DNA of 64,000 nt from JASLDZ01 sp965199975 (GTDB lineage: Bacteria > Pseudomonadota > Alphaproteobacteria > Caulobacterales > Caulobacteraceae): NCBI GenBank assembly GCA_965199975.1, contig OZ241340.1:992001-1056000 (forward strand), in the 5' to 3' direction. The notes under the pieces were generated by a model. It was not told the origin of the DNA, searched no databases, and saw only the letters and a list, made by a program, of their open reading frames with translations. This document shows positions 35,623 to 43,877 of this stretch, piece after piece; position 1 is the first letter of the stretch; the number at the start of each line of letters is the position of its first letter. The translations under genes and the position numbers were made by a program.

Positions 35623-36203
35623 GAGCGGAGATCGTACCATCCTTCGCAGCATTCGGAGCCTCCTGCCCTTCAGATCGCCAGCTGCCCGGCTGCCGGCGGC
35701 TAGGCGCTGGGCCTCATCCGGATCAGCTCCTGGTAGCCGCCGGCCTTGCGGGCGGCGCGAGCCTCTTTGACCTGCTGTGTGGTCGTGACCTGCATGGCTG
35801 CGCGGCCGCTCTCACTCTCCCGCCGTTGGCGAACCCGGGCTCGTCGGCTGTTCGCTTGGGCCCGCCTCCTGCGTCTCGAGCGCGCGTGGCGGCGTCGCCG
35901 TTCCTGGCGGCAACGGCCGGTTGACGGCGAAGACAGGGAAGATGCTGGCGCCGCCCAACGCCCTCGGCGGTGCGAGGGCGGTCCGGCGGGGCTTGCGGTG
36001 GATCAATCTTAGTCTCTCGATCAGCGCGACGTTTGGGAGCGGTCGTCGTTGGCCGCCGCCGACGGCGGCGAGGTCAGGCCCTCAAAGAAGGCGGAAACCG
36101 GAGCCTGGAGCGTGCAGGCCAGCGCATAGAGCTCCGACGCACCGCGCAGCATAACGCCCCGGCTTGAAGGCCGGGGCGTCATGCAATTCAGGTCTGCTGG
36201 CTA
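35623..36203. other. 581-base stretch, remnants only
   Basis: On the minus strand 35801-35700 reads MQVTTTQQVKEARAARKAGG and YQELIRMRPSA, a short protein-like tail; a Pro-rich 64-codon minus frame (36006-35812) precedes it. Neither has a good start. The right end holds the terminator at 36154-36179. Confidence 0.3.
36154..36179 (-). terminator. Terminator-like hairpin after the PfpI gene
   Basis: ACGCCCCGGC (36154-36163), loop TTGAAG, GCCGGGGCGT (36170-36179): perfect 10-bp stem 25 bases beyond the stop of the minus-strand PfpI-like gene. Confidence 0.6.
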
Positions 36204-36827
36204 TCAGGCTGAGACGGTCTGGCGCTCCGAGGCCACCGCCTTAGCGCCGGATTGCCCGCTGGATGCGCCTTCACCTATCAGCTCGATGAGCTTGCGACAG
36301 AAAGCTGGGAGGTCGTCGGGGTTGCGGCTCGTGACCAACCTGTTGTCGACCACCACCTCTTGGTCGAGAACCTCGGCACCAGCGTTCTTCAGATCGGTCC
36401 GGATCGAAGGATAACTGGTGAGATTGCGGCCCTTGACCAAGCAGGCGTCGATGAGGATCCATGGCGCGTGGCAGATCGCTCCGATCGGCTTGTTCGCTTG
36501 GGCGAAGTCGCGCACGAAATCGAGGACGGGCTGCTCGATGCGCAGAGCGTCAGGATTGCTCACGCCACCGGGAAGCACCAGCGCGTCGAAGTCAGATGCC
36601 TTGGCGTCCTTGAGAACCATGTCGACCTTGACCTTACGGTCGGGGTTTAAGTGGTCGAAACCTTGAATCTCTCCGCTTTGGAGCGAGACGATCTTCACGG
36701 TCGCGCCAGCCTTCGTCAAAGCGTCGCAGGGAGTGAAGAGTTCGGTCTGCTCGAAGCCGTCAGTCGCAAGGATAGCTACGGTCTTGCCGTTGAGGGAGTT
36801 GGAAGAGGTGTTCATCGTGGTTATCAT
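36204..36827 (-). CDS. DJ-1/PfpI family type 1 glutamine amidotransferase-like protein
   Basis: 208 residues from the ATG at 36827 (ITTMNTSSNSLNGKTVAILA), preceded by GGAGAAG. Family features: Glu in ATDGFEQTEL, nucleophile elbow Cys in PIGAICHAPWILIDA, VVVDNRLVTSRNPDDLPAF. YhbO/PfpI-like members act as stress-protective deglycase/protease-like enzymes. Base composition is lower in GC than the neighbours, which points to transfer. Confidence 0.9.
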   Translation of the reverse strand: MITTMNTSSNSLNGKTVAILATDGFEQTELFTPCDALTKAGATVKIVSLQSGEIQGFDHLNPDRKVKVDMVLKDAKASDFDALVLPGGVSNPDALRIEQPVLDFVRDFAQANKPIGAICHAPWILIDACLVKGRNLTSYPSIRTDLKNAGAEVLDQEVVVDNRLVTSRNPDDLPAFCRKLIELIGEGASSGQSGAKAVASERQTVSA

Positions 36828-37189
36828 TACTTCTCCATGTTGGATCAAATTTACAAATAGGTAACGTCGGTACGCGCTATCCGTTCCATACAACGAGGGC
36901 ACTTGTAGGAGAGCCGCTGTAGCTGCGTAACTTATCCGACGAGCAGATTAGCTCATATTTAGGAGCTACCGTCGGCGTTCAGAAGACATCGACGCAGAAC
37001 GCTTTAAGCATGACCATAGGAGGCTGCTGCGGATCTGCGCGGCTGCTTGGACGATGCGGTCGTCAGCTTGATCGGCGCCGGTCGCAAGGAGGGGAGGGCA
37101 GGAGACGTCCGCTCACCCCCACTGCCAGCCGCCAGCGACCTCAACTTCAGCATGTGATAAAGGACATTATCACTGATAGGAGGTGCCGC
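36828..37189. other. 362-base divergent spacer, no gene
   Basis: A/T-richer on the left side (promoter of the PfpI gene), then sequence without coding character up to the operator at 37154 and the AGGAGG ribosome-binding site of the bactofilin-like gene. Confidence 0.4.
37154..37173. promoter_or_regulatory. Operator-like inverted repeat before the bactofilin-integrase pair
   Basis: GTGATAA-N6-TTATCAC, perfect 7-base arms, ending 16 bases before the start codon at 37190; next to the AGGAGG site. Resembles a repressor or CRP/FNR-like symmetric site; the binder is unknown. Confidence 0.5.
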
Positions 37190-37498
37190 ATGTCGGACTG
37201 GAGCGGGAAGGTCGAAGGGCCGGTCGTCTACCGCGAGGACGCGACCGTCGTCGGCATGGTCGTGGGCCACGCCATGGTGCTCGCCGGCGCGACGCTGCAA
37301 CTCGACGGCACGGTGACCGGCGATCTCATGGTCGAGATCGGCGGCAAGGCGGTCGTGCGCGGGGTGGTCGGCGGGACCATCCGTAATCGCGGCGGCGAGG
37401 TGCGCCTCTTCGGGACGGCCGACGACGTCGTCGACGCCGCTGCCGGCGCCGTCACGATCGTCGATCCGAAGGCGCACCTGAAGGCGCGCCGCGCATGA
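37190..37498 (+). CDS. Bactofilin-like polymer-forming protein
   Basis: 102 residues; AGGAGG ribosome-binding site. A regular beta-helix pattern of hydrophobic steps is seen: GPVVYREDATVVGMVVGHAM, LQLDGTVTGDLMVEIGGKAV, RGVVGGTIRNRGGEVRLFG. This short bactofilin/polymer-forming cytoskeletal type is usually about 100-150 residues. It overlaps the integrase start by 4 bases, which implies joint expression with a recombinase. Confidence 0.75.
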   Translation: MSDWSGKVEGPVVYREDATVVGMVVGHAMVLAGATLQLDGTVTGDLMVEIGGKAVVRGVVGGTIRNRGGEVRLFGTADDVVDAAAGAVTIVDPKAHLKARRA

Positions 37499-38454
37499 GT
37501 GGCGCGCTCGTCGGAGCACCGGGCGTGACCCTGCCGGCGCTGGTCGCGGCGGGGGGCGAGCGCGCGCAGCTGCGCTTCCTAGAGTTCTTCGCCGCGTCGA
37601 TCCGCAACGGGCACACGCGCCGCGCCTATGCGCGCGCCGTGGCCGAGTTCCTGGCCTGGTGCGAGGGCAGGGGGGTCGCCTCGCTCGGGGCCGTGCAGCC
37701 GCTCCATGTCGCCGCCTGGGTCGAGGAGCTGACACAGGCGCACTCCGCGCCGACCGCGAAGCTGCGGCTCGCCGCGGTGCGCCGCCTCTTTGACTGGCTG
37801 GTCATCGGCCAGGTCGTGCCCGTGAACCCGGCCGCGAGCGTCCGCGGCCCGGCCCACAGCCAGAAGCGCGGGAAGACGCCGGTGCTCGCGCCCGACGAGG
37901 CGCGCCAGCTGCTCGACGGGATCGACACGTCGACGCCGGCGGGTCTGCGCGATCGCGCGCTGATCGCCCTCATGGTGTTCAGCTTCGCCCGCGTCGGCGC
38001 GGCGCTCGGGATGCGGGTCGAGGACGTTTACGTGCAGCAGCGCCGGCTCTGGGTGCGGCTGCGGGAGAAGGGCGGCAAGCGCCACGAGATGCCCTGCCAC
38101 CACACGCTCGAGGACTACCTGCACGCCTACCTGGACGGCTGCGAGCTGACGGACGATGCGAAGGGGCCGCTCTTCCGCACGATCGGCCGCGGCACCGGCC
38201 GGCTCACGGCGACGCCGCTGCGCCAGGCGGATGCCTACGCGATGATCGGCCGGCGCGCGGCCGCGGTCGGGATCGCCACCAAAATCGGCAATCACACCTT
38301 CCGGGCAACTGGCATCACTGCGTACCTCAAGAACGGCGGCCAGCTGGAGACCGCGGCGGCGATGGCCAACCACAGCTCGACGCGCACGACGCAGCTCTAC
38401 GATCGGCGCAGCGACCAGGTCAGCCTCGACGAAATTGAGCGGGTGCGTATCTGA
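37495..38454 (+). CDS. Tyrosine-type site-specific recombinase
   Basis: 319 residues, apparently intact. N-terminal SAM-like core-binding domain (RRAYARAVAEFLAWCEGRGV), catalytic domain with Arg in MVFSFARVGAALGMRVEDV, Lys in REKGGKRHEMP, HTFRATGITAYL, MANHSSTRTTQLYDRR with the Tyr nucleophile. XerC/D-sized enzyme; relatives are found in mobile islands. Translationally coupled to the bactofilin-like gene. Confidence 0.92.
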   Translation: MSGALVGAPGVTLPALVAAGGERAQLRFLEFFAASIRNGHTRRAYARAVAEFLAWCEGRGVASLGAVQPLHVAAWVEELTQAHSAPTAKLRLAAVRRLFDWLVIGQVVPVNPAASVRGPAHSQKRGKTPVLAPDEARQLLDGIDTSTPAGLRDRALIALMVFSFARVGAALGMRVEDVYVQQRRLWVRLREKGGKRHEMPCHHTLEDYLHAYLDGCELTDDAKGPLFRTIGRGTGRLTATPLRQADAYAMIGRRAAAVGIATKIGNHTFRATGITAYLKNGGQLETAAAMANHSSTRTTQLYDRRSDQVSLDEIERVRI

Positions 38455-38809
38455 GGGGTTTAGAGGTGACTCGCTCACCGCTCCCGCGGTCAATTGCCAG
38501 GTCGCCATTCTCATGGTATTAACGGCCACCCCGCCGTCGTTGAATATTCATACACCATAAGTTGCGCGTGACCCTCCGCGCGCGCAGAGAGAGGACGGGC
38601 CATGTGGCCCGCCCTGAGTGTCCGGCCGTTGCGATACGGCGTTTCCGTCGGATCGCGAACGGTCGCTGTGGTTCTGTGAGAGGCTCCTCAGCTAGCGCTT
38701 CGCCAGGATTTTGCAATCCGTGGAGTGCTTCGCCTTGCCGAAGTCCATCAAGCCCGGTTCGCCGGCACCCCGCTCTGGCCAATATGAGCAAGTCGGGCCC
38801 CGCGGCGGC
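38455..38809. other. 355-base stretch without supported gene
   Basis: No convincing coding sequence. From 38783 the frame MSKSGPAAA and the frame of the next small gene suggest that the small gene once began at 38783 and was shifted. Confidence 0.35.
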
Positions 38810-38908
38810 ATGACAGGTCACGAGCGCACGGTTGTGCGCGGCGAGCCCCTGCCGCCGACCCCGAAGCCCGGCATGTCCTACGTGCTGGTCGACCCCACCA
38901 AGACCTAA
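38810..38908 (+). CDS. Tiny conserved-type protein, 32 residues
   Basis: MTGHERTVVRGEPLPPTPKP then GMSYVLVDPTKT. The RRGEPLPPTPKPGxxYVLVDPTK pattern is one I associate with small proteins in accessory regions of alphaproteobacteria. The natural start may be the ATG at 38783 (MSKSGP) with a one-base shift between. Function unknown. Confidence 0.45.
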   Translation: MTGHERTVVRGEPLPPTPKPGMSYVLVDPTKT

Positions 38909-38965
38909 GTGGGAGGCGACGGTCCGGCGTGCCGGGCCGTCGCTGACCTGCGCGAGGACGCGCCA

Positions 38966-39763
38966 ATGAACTTCACGCACTATAGCCTCGGCCACCTTGA
39001 GCGCGGCAGCGTTGTGGTTGTCAATCTTCAAGGGAGCGCCGCGAATGTCCGGCTAATGGACAACTCCAACTTCTCTAGTTTCCGCGCCGGCCGTCAGCAT
39101 CACTATCATGGCGGACTCGCCAAACAGTCGCCTGTCCGGCTGCAGGTGCCTAGTTCAGGAACCTGGCATGTCACGGTCGACATGCAAGGCCTTCGCGGGA
39201 CGGTTCGGTCGGGAGTTAACGTGATCCCTCCCTCCGCCATGCGGCCGCTGCCGGCGATCAACGAGGCCTCGCTGCGGACGGTGCCAACCCTCGTTCGGCA
39301 GGTCGAGGACGGCGACGCGCCACCCGCTGTTGAGCCAGCTGACGCGCGAACGTTCGACGTGTTCATCTCGCATGCCTCTGAGGACAAAGATGAGGTGGTG
39401 CGCCCCCTGGCTCAGGCGCTGCAAGCGGCAGGCTTGAGCGTCTGGTACGATGAGTTTGAGCTACGGATCGGCGACAGCCTGCGTCGCAAAATCGACCGCG
39501 GCCTCGCCAGCAGTCGTTTTGGTATTGTAGTGCTCTCAAAGGCCTTCTTCGGACGTGGCTGGCCTGAATACGAGCTGGACGGCCTCGTGACGCGCGCAGT
39601 ATCGGGCGATCAGATACTTCTTCCCATCTGGCATGAAGTGAGCAAACGGGAGGTCGTGAGTTACTCACCCTCGTTGGCAGACCGACTTGCCCGCAGCACG
39701 ACGACGCATATGGTCGAGGAGATCGCAGCAGAGATCGTCGACGTCATCAAGAACCCGGCCTAA
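38966..39763 (+). CDS. DUF1883-TIR domain protein, candidate defence NADase
   Basis: 265 residues from the ATG at 38966. Residues 1-88 are DUF1883 (FTHYSLGHLERGSVVVVNLQ, ANVRLMDNSNFSSF, SGTWHVTVDMQGLRGTVR). Residues 129-255 are a TIR domain (TFDVFISHASEDKDEVVRPL, GLSVWYDEFELRIGDSL, RFGIVVLSKAFFGRGWPEYE); Glu201 or Glu203 in the WPEYELDGL motif is the candidate catalytic residue. Bacterial TIR domains often degrade NAD+ during anti-phage defence; DUF1883 would be the sensor. Two tiny genes flank it. Confidence 0.9.
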   Translation: MNFTHYSLGHLERGSVVVVNLQGSAANVRLMDNSNFSSFRAGRQHHYHGGLAKQSPVRLQVPSSGTWHVTVDMQGLRGTVRSGVNVIPPSAMRPLPAINEASLRTVPTLVRQVEDGDAPPAVEPADARTFDVFISHASEDKDEVVRPLAQALQAAGLSVWYDEFELRIGDSLRRKIDRGLASSRFGIVVLSKAFFGRGWPEYELDGLVTRAVSGDQILLPIWHEVSKREVVSYSPSLADRLARSTTTHMVEEIAAEIVDVIKNPA

Positions 39764-39937
39764 GCCGCAGCTCCGGTGCCGCTGAGCGCTGAAGCTCCGC
39801 GACGCCTCCGTCCCGAAGCGGCTCCCAGATAGCAGGCGTAGGGACGGAGGCTACGCGACGGGGGCCCCGAGTCGGAACCTTGGCCGCAACGTGCTCGTTT
39901 CGTTCTCGCCCCACGTCCCTAGCTCAGGAGCACTCCG

Positions 39938-40078
39938 GTGGCGAAAAACATCAAAGAGACCAGCCCCAAGGCGGCGAAGGCCGCGTCCTCCGTCCTCCGG
40001 GACGGCCGCACCGGCGCCAAGTCGAAGACGGCCGCCGGATCGGCGCTCTCGCAAACGCCCAAGGGCAAGAAGAAGTAG
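39938..40078 (+). CDS. Small basic Ser/Lys/Ala-rich protein, 46 residues
   Basis: GTG start at 39938 behind CAGGAG. Sequence AKNIKETSPKAAKAASSVLR, then SALSQTPKGKKK. The motif (AAxxAS.VL ... K..AGSALSQ) matches a family of tiny proteins commonly found in proteobacterial accessory DNA; function unknown. It lies 174 bases after the TIR gene. Confidence 0.6.
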   Translation: MAKNIKETSPKAAKAASSVLRDGRTGAKSKTAAGSALSQTPKGKKK

Positions 40079-40120
40079 CGCGTTGCTGGCCGGCGCGCCC
40101 CGCGCCGGCCAGCTGGTCCG

Positions 40121-40445
40121 TCAGTATTCTCTTGCGAGCATAATCGTCAATGACGCGGGTAGTTCGGGCCGGATGGCTTGGGTCCTCGCTTCCTCGGCTG
40201 AGATCGTCCTTGGCATAGCAGTCGATCTTCCAGAACAGCTTTTGCCCGTAGCCTTCGAAGCTGCCGAAGTCGTGCTCGCCGTAGGGGTCGTTCTCGGGCG
40301 TGAAGCTTGCGAAGGTCCGCACGGCCTGAACGGCTGCACTGACGAATGCGATGCCTCGTTCTTGCACGCCAGCTGTGAGGTGCCAGCCGGAGCCGGGCTG
40401 CTGCCGGAAGGCGTCGTTCAAGGCGGCGATCTGTGATGATGACAT
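40121..40445 (-). pseudogene. DUF3768 family protein with a 3' frameshift
   Basis: ATG at 40445 (SSSQIAALNDAFRQQPGSGW), then FTPENDPYGEHDFGSFEGYG and KLFWKIDCY, the DUF3768 core. Relatives end TRVLTIMLAxEY. Here one extra base at about 40151 shifts the frame after TTRV; the correct ending LTIMLAREY is present in the other frame and stops at 40121. As written the frame runs on to 39951, antisense to the 46-residue gene. The loss affects only the last 10 residues, so function may survive. Confidence 0.75.
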
Positions 40446-40718
40446 GGGGTCTTCTCCGGTGGGGCCGCCCGGGATGGGCGACCTCGCCCCGCTGGACGCC
40501 GGCGCTCAGCCGGCCCGATCACACCCTCGTCACGGCCGCTGCAGGCGGGTGGTGCGGACGACGGGTTGAGCCGGGCGGCGCGTCGGCGAGGACCAGGGGC
40601 GGGAGGCTCGGCCAGCCGGGCGGGCCGCCGAGAAGGCTGTGGATGTTACGAAACAGGCTCAAGCGGAGCCGCAGAAAGGGGCTTCCCAGCGGCCTTATTG
40701 TTCTGCTTCTGTTCTCAT

Positions 40719-41099
40719 ATGGCGGAGGGACGCGGCTACCGGGGCGACGACACGACTGGGTTTCAGAGCCCGGCGCAGGACTATGTGGAGCCGGCCGTCG
40801 ATCTCCACGCGCTGCTCGATCTCCGGCGGCCGAGCCGCTTCGCCGTGCGGGTGATCGGCCAGGCGCTGGCCGAGCGCGGCATCTGCCAGGGCGACATCCT
40901 CGTGGTCGACACGGCGACGCCGCCCCGTTGCGGCCAGGCGGTGATCGCGACCGTAAGCGGCGAGAACCTGCTGTGCCGGCTGCGCCAGGTCGCGGCCGGC
41001 TGGGTGCTGCGCCCGAGCCGCGGCCGGGCGGTCCTGATCGAGGGCGACGACGTGGCGGTGTGGGCCGTCGTGCACTCGCTCGTCCGCAAGGACCTCTAG
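40719..41099 (+). CDS. UmuD'-like protein lacking the S24 catalytic dyad
   Basis: 126 residues from the ATG at 40719. The LexA/UmuD C-terminal fold is clear (GFQSPAQDYVEPAVDLHALL, GICQGDILVVDTATPPRCGQ, VLIEGDDVAVWAVV). Only 13 residues precede the G-F-x-S-P that in UmuD follows the cleavage site. The position of the catalytic Ser (GDSM) is Ala49 (GQAL) and that of the Lys is Cys86 (LLCRL), so it cannot self-cleave. It is followed after 3 bases by umuC, so it would be a constitutively active UmuD' subunit of DNA polymerase V. Confidence 0.8.
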   Translation: MAEGRGYRGDDTTGFQSPAQDYVEPAVDLHALLDLRRPSRFAVRVIGQALAERGICQGDILVVDTATPPRCGQAVIATVSGENLLCRLRQVAAGWVLRPSRGRAVLIEGDDVAVWAVVHSLVRKDL

Positions 41100-41102
41100 G
41101 CG

Positions 41103-42359
41103 ATGTTCGGGCTGATCGACGGCAACAGCTTCTACTGCAGCTGCGAGCGCGCCTTCGATCCGCGGCTCGCCGGCAAGCCGGTCGTGGTGCTCTCGAACAA
41201 CGACGGGTGCGTAATCGCGCGCACCCACGAGGCCAAGGACCTCGGGCTCAAGATGGGCGACCCATGGCACCTCGTGAAAGACCGGCCGGGGATCAAGGGC
41301 GCGGTGCTGGCCTTCAGCTCGAACTACGCGCTTTACGGCGACATGAGCCGGCGCGTGTTCGAGGAGCTGGTCGCCGACGGCTACGCGGTCGAGCCCTACT
41401 CGATCGACGAGATGTTCCTCGACCTCCCCGGCGACGCCGGCGATCTGGTCGCGCGCTGCGCGGCGACCCGCGCCCGGGTGCTGCGCCACACGAAGATTCC
41501 GACCTGCGTCGGGATCGGCCCGACCAAGACCCTCGCCAAGCTCGCGAACAAGGTCGCCAAGGGCGATCGCGTCGGTTCCGGCGTCTGCGATCTCTCCACC
41601 CCGGAGCTGCGGGTCGTGGCCTTTCCCCTGATCGAGCTGGGGGACGTGTGGGGCATGGGCCGGGCCAGCGTCGCCAAGCTGCAGGCCCACGGCGTTGCGA
41701 CGGTCGCCGACTTCGTGGCGCTGCCCCGGGACGAGGTGCGCGACCTCCTGACAGTCACCGGCCAGCGCACCCATGCCGAGCTGCTGGGCGTGCGCTGCGC
41801 GGGCCTGCAGTTCGAAGCGGGCGAGCGGAAGTCGATCGCCTGCACCCGCTCGTTCGGCCGGGCGGTCACGACCTGGGCGGAGCTGCGCGAGGCGGTCGCC
41901 ACCTACACGGCGCGAGCGGCCGAGAAGGCGCGCCGTTTCGATCTCTGCGCGACCGCGATCCAGGTCTTCATGCACACCAACCAGTTCAACGGGGACGCGC
42001 CCTACGCGGCCTCTCGCTCGTTCCCGGTCGAGCCCTCGGCCGACAGCTTCGCGCTCATCGGCTCGGCCGTACGAGCGGCCGCCGCGATGTGGCGGCCGGG
42101 TTTCCGCTACGCGAAGGCCGGCGTGGTCTTCGTCGACCTCGTCTCGGCCGTAGCGCTGCCAACCTCGCTCTTCCCAAGCCGCGATCCGGCGAAGTCGAAG
42201 CGGATCATGGCGGCGCTCGACGCCGTGAACGCTCGCTACGGCCGCGCGACGCTACGCCCTGGCGGAACGGCGCCGGCTGCTCCCTGGGGGATGCGGCGGG
42301 AGCGCCTCTCGCCGCGGTTCACCACACAGCTCTCCGAGCTGATGGAGGTGCGGGTCTAG
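41103..42359 (+). CDS. umuC: Y-family translesion DNA polymerase (UmuC)
   Basis: 418 residues. Palm motifs: FGLIDGNSFYCSCERAFDP, VLSNNDGCVIART, YSIDEMFLDLPG (catalytic Asp-Glu), then helix-hairpin-helix and the little finger (KSIACTRSFGRAVTTW), ending in a C-terminal UmuC tail. Complete length. Starts 3 bases after the UmuD'-like gene; its last 4 bases overlap the convergent gene. Mobile mutasome operons of this type give error-prone lesion bypass. Confidence 0.93.
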   Translation: MFGLIDGNSFYCSCERAFDPRLAGKPVVVLSNNDGCVIARTHEAKDLGLKMGDPWHLVKDRPGIKGAVLAFSSNYALYGDMSRRVFEELVADGYAVEPYSIDEMFLDLPGDAGDLVARCAATRARVLRHTKIPTCVGIGPTKTLAKLANKVAKGDRVGSGVCDLSTPELRVVAFPLIELGDVWGMGRASVAKLQAHGVATVADFVALPRDEVRDLLTVTGQRTHAELLGVRCAGLQFEAGERKSIACTRSFGRAVTTWAELREAVATYTARAAEKARRFDLCATAIQVFMHTNQFNGDAPYAASRSFPVEPSADSFALIGSAVRAAAAMWRPGFRYAKAGVVFVDLVSAVALPTSLFPSRDPAKSKRIMAALDAVNARYGRATLRPGGTAPAAPWGMRRERLSPRFTTQLSELMEVRV

Positions 42360-43123
42360 GGCGTTCTTGGCCGTCGCGTCCGCGTCCAGCCTGCGCAGCG
42401 CCGGGCGGTGAGGCCGATGCTGCGGCTGACTGTCGTTCGACCCCGGCCAGCGATGAAGCCTTGGCCGGTAGGCTTGATGAAGAAGTGCTCGCCGAGCCCG
42501 GGCGCGACACCCTTGAGCTGGTACTTGATCCAGCCGCCGGGCGCTTTGATCGGGCTGAATCCTAGAGCCCGCTCCAGCTCCGTCATGCCGGTGACTTTCT
42601 TGAGGTACTTATCGACCAGGTTGCGCAGCTCGCCCTCGAAGTGAGCCGGGACGTGGATGCTCCAGTGCGTGTTGCGCAGCGGGCCGAAGGCTCCGGCTGG
42701 ATTCTCCTGGCTTTGGATGTCGTCGAAGGTCCCAAGCCGGAGTGAGTGTTGGCGATCCCGGTAGCGCCAGGCCTGCCGGACCTTGTAGCGAAGCCGCCGC
42801 ATGAACGAAGAGGCCTCCTCGTCGTCGATCCCGAGCCGGTGCCAGGCGATCGTCACGGCGAGGTTCATGGGCCGACCGTGCGCAGCGGCGAAGCGGTTGG
42901 CGTGAAGTGCGTTAGTGGCGGCGCGCACCCCTATGTGGGAAGTGCCGGCCCCCCAGGTTTTGCGGTTCAAGGCGTACCTAATACGAAGATGTTGATCTAG
43001 ACTGCCGTCCTGCATGCCGGCCAGCTCTGCTGCAGTCAAGCGAGCGTTCGGCTTATGTTCCGACCGGCGACACAGGCGATGCCCTGGGCTCGAGCTGACA
43101 GGTCGCCAAGCGTAGCGGCCCAT
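42356..43123 (-). CDS. Hypothetical protein with replication-initiator-like features
   Basis: 255 residues; start uncertain (an internal ATG at about 43015 is possible). Segments such as ANRFAAAHGRPMNLAVTIAW, GPLRNTHWSIHVPAHFEGEL, RNLVDKYLKKVTG and KGVAPGLGEHFFIKPTGQGF with IAGRGRTTVSR suggest a plasmid or element-encoded HxH-type protein; the family is not established. Convergent with umuC. Confidence 0.6.
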   Translation of the reverse strand: MGRYAWRPVSSSPGHRLCRRSEHKPNARLTAAELAGMQDGSLDQHLRIRYALNRKTWGAGTSHIGVRAATNALHANRFAAAHGRPMNLAVTIAWHRLGIDDEEASSFMRRLRYKVRQAWRYRDRQHSLRLGTFDDIQSQENPAGAFGPLRNTHWSIHVPAHFEGELRNLVDKYLKKVTGMTELERALGFSPIKAPGGWIKYQLKGVAPGLGEHFFIKPTGQGFIAGRGRTTVSRSIGLTARRCAGWTRTRRPRTP

Positions 43124-43186
43124 CGCGCACAGCGGCTAGATTGGTAAGTCCAGCATGCCTGAGCTCGCAACTTACCCGCGAACGGC

Positions 43187-43477
43187 TTACACCGGCTCTA
43201 GCGAGAGAGCGACACGACGTCCGACGGCAGCTGCAGCGCGTTGGAGAGTGTCAAGCTGGATCGCCGGACCCTTCGGGTCAAGCAGTCGATCGACCTGCGG
43301 ACGGCTGGTCTTCATAAGCTCGGCGAGCCGTTTCTTGCTGATTTTCTGCTGGGTCATGGCCTGTTGTAGCTGCCAGGTCACCACCTCGCGAAGCGCAGTC
43401 TCCTGCGCCTCTTCAAAGATGCCTTCCTCCTTCAGGAAGCTGTCGAGCGCAGTGCCAGCATGCTTATTGAGTTCCAT
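43187..43477 (-). CDS. higA: XRE-type antitoxin (HigA-like)
   Basis: 96 residues. HTH LQQAMTQQKISKKRLAELMK, SRPQVDRLLDPKGPAIQLDT, LQRAAAAVGRRVAL. The gene follows and overlaps the toxin gene by 14 bases, the toxin-first order of higBA. It should bind the toxin and repress at the inverted repeat 43839-43856. Confidence 0.9.
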   Translation of the reverse strand: MELNKHAGTALDSFLKEEGIFEEAQETALREVVTWQLQQAMTQQKISKKRLAELMKTSRPQVDRLLDPKGPAIQLDTLQRAAAAVGRRVALSLEPV

Positions 43478-43823
43478 TCTCCACCTCCTTTTGCCGCCGG
43501 CGTGCGGTCTTGAGTTCTAACGGCGGCGTGCGTTGCGTCTTCTTGATGAAGCCGTGCAAGGCGTAGAGCGTGCCGCCGTGCAGGCAGATGAACACCCGAG
43601 CGATCATTCCACCGGGTAAATTTGAACGCACCTCATGCAGCCCATCGCCCATGGCGCGCGCCAGCGGCATGCCGACCGGCCAGCGCCATTGCGCTCGCAT
43701 CAGATCCCGCCCGATTTCTTGCCGCTCCACGGGGGGCATGACACGTAACCAATCAAGCACCGGCTCTGCACCAGCGGCGCTGCGGTAGAAAACGAGGGGC
43801 GTACGGTCGGCGGGCAAAGTCAC
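43464..43823 (-). CDS. higB: RelE/HigB-type toxin (phage Gp49-like)
   Basis: 119 residues: VFYRSAAGAEPVLDWLRVMP, GRDLMRAQWRWPVGMPLARA, GLHEVRSNLPGGMIARVFIC, LHGFIKKTQRTPPLELKTA. Family toxins cleave mRNA on the ribosome. First gene of the higBA pair. Confidence 0.9.
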   Translation of the reverse strand: MTLPADRTPLVFYRSAAGAEPVLDWLRVMPPVERQEIGRDLMRAQWRWPVGMPLARAMGDGLHEVRSNLPGGMIARVFICLHGGTLYALHGFIKKTQRTPPLELKTARRRQKEVENGTQ

Positions 43824-43838
43824 CTGGAAGGAGAGGTA

Positions 43839-43864
43839 TGCACCTTATGAGGTGCAGGTGTCAA
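43839..43864 (-). promoter_or_regulatory. higBA promoter with operator
   Basis: On the minus strand TTGACA (43864-43859) serves as -35 element; TGCACCT-N4-AGGTGCA (43839-43856), a perfect 7-base inverted repeat, covers the spacer and -10 region, 15 bases before the toxin start. This fits autorepression by the antitoxin. Confidence 0.6.
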
Positions 43865-43877
43865 GCTGGCCAGCTTG
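43862..43877. repeat. Perfect 16-base palindrome
   Basis: CAAGCTGGCCAGCTTG, overlapping the -35 of the higBA promoter. May be a second operator. Confidence 0.6.

Noticed and set aside
40433..42565. 710-codon plus-strand open frame over the UmuD'-like and UmuC genes
   Set aside because: Out-of-frame translation of two well-supported genes; Arg/Gly-rich.
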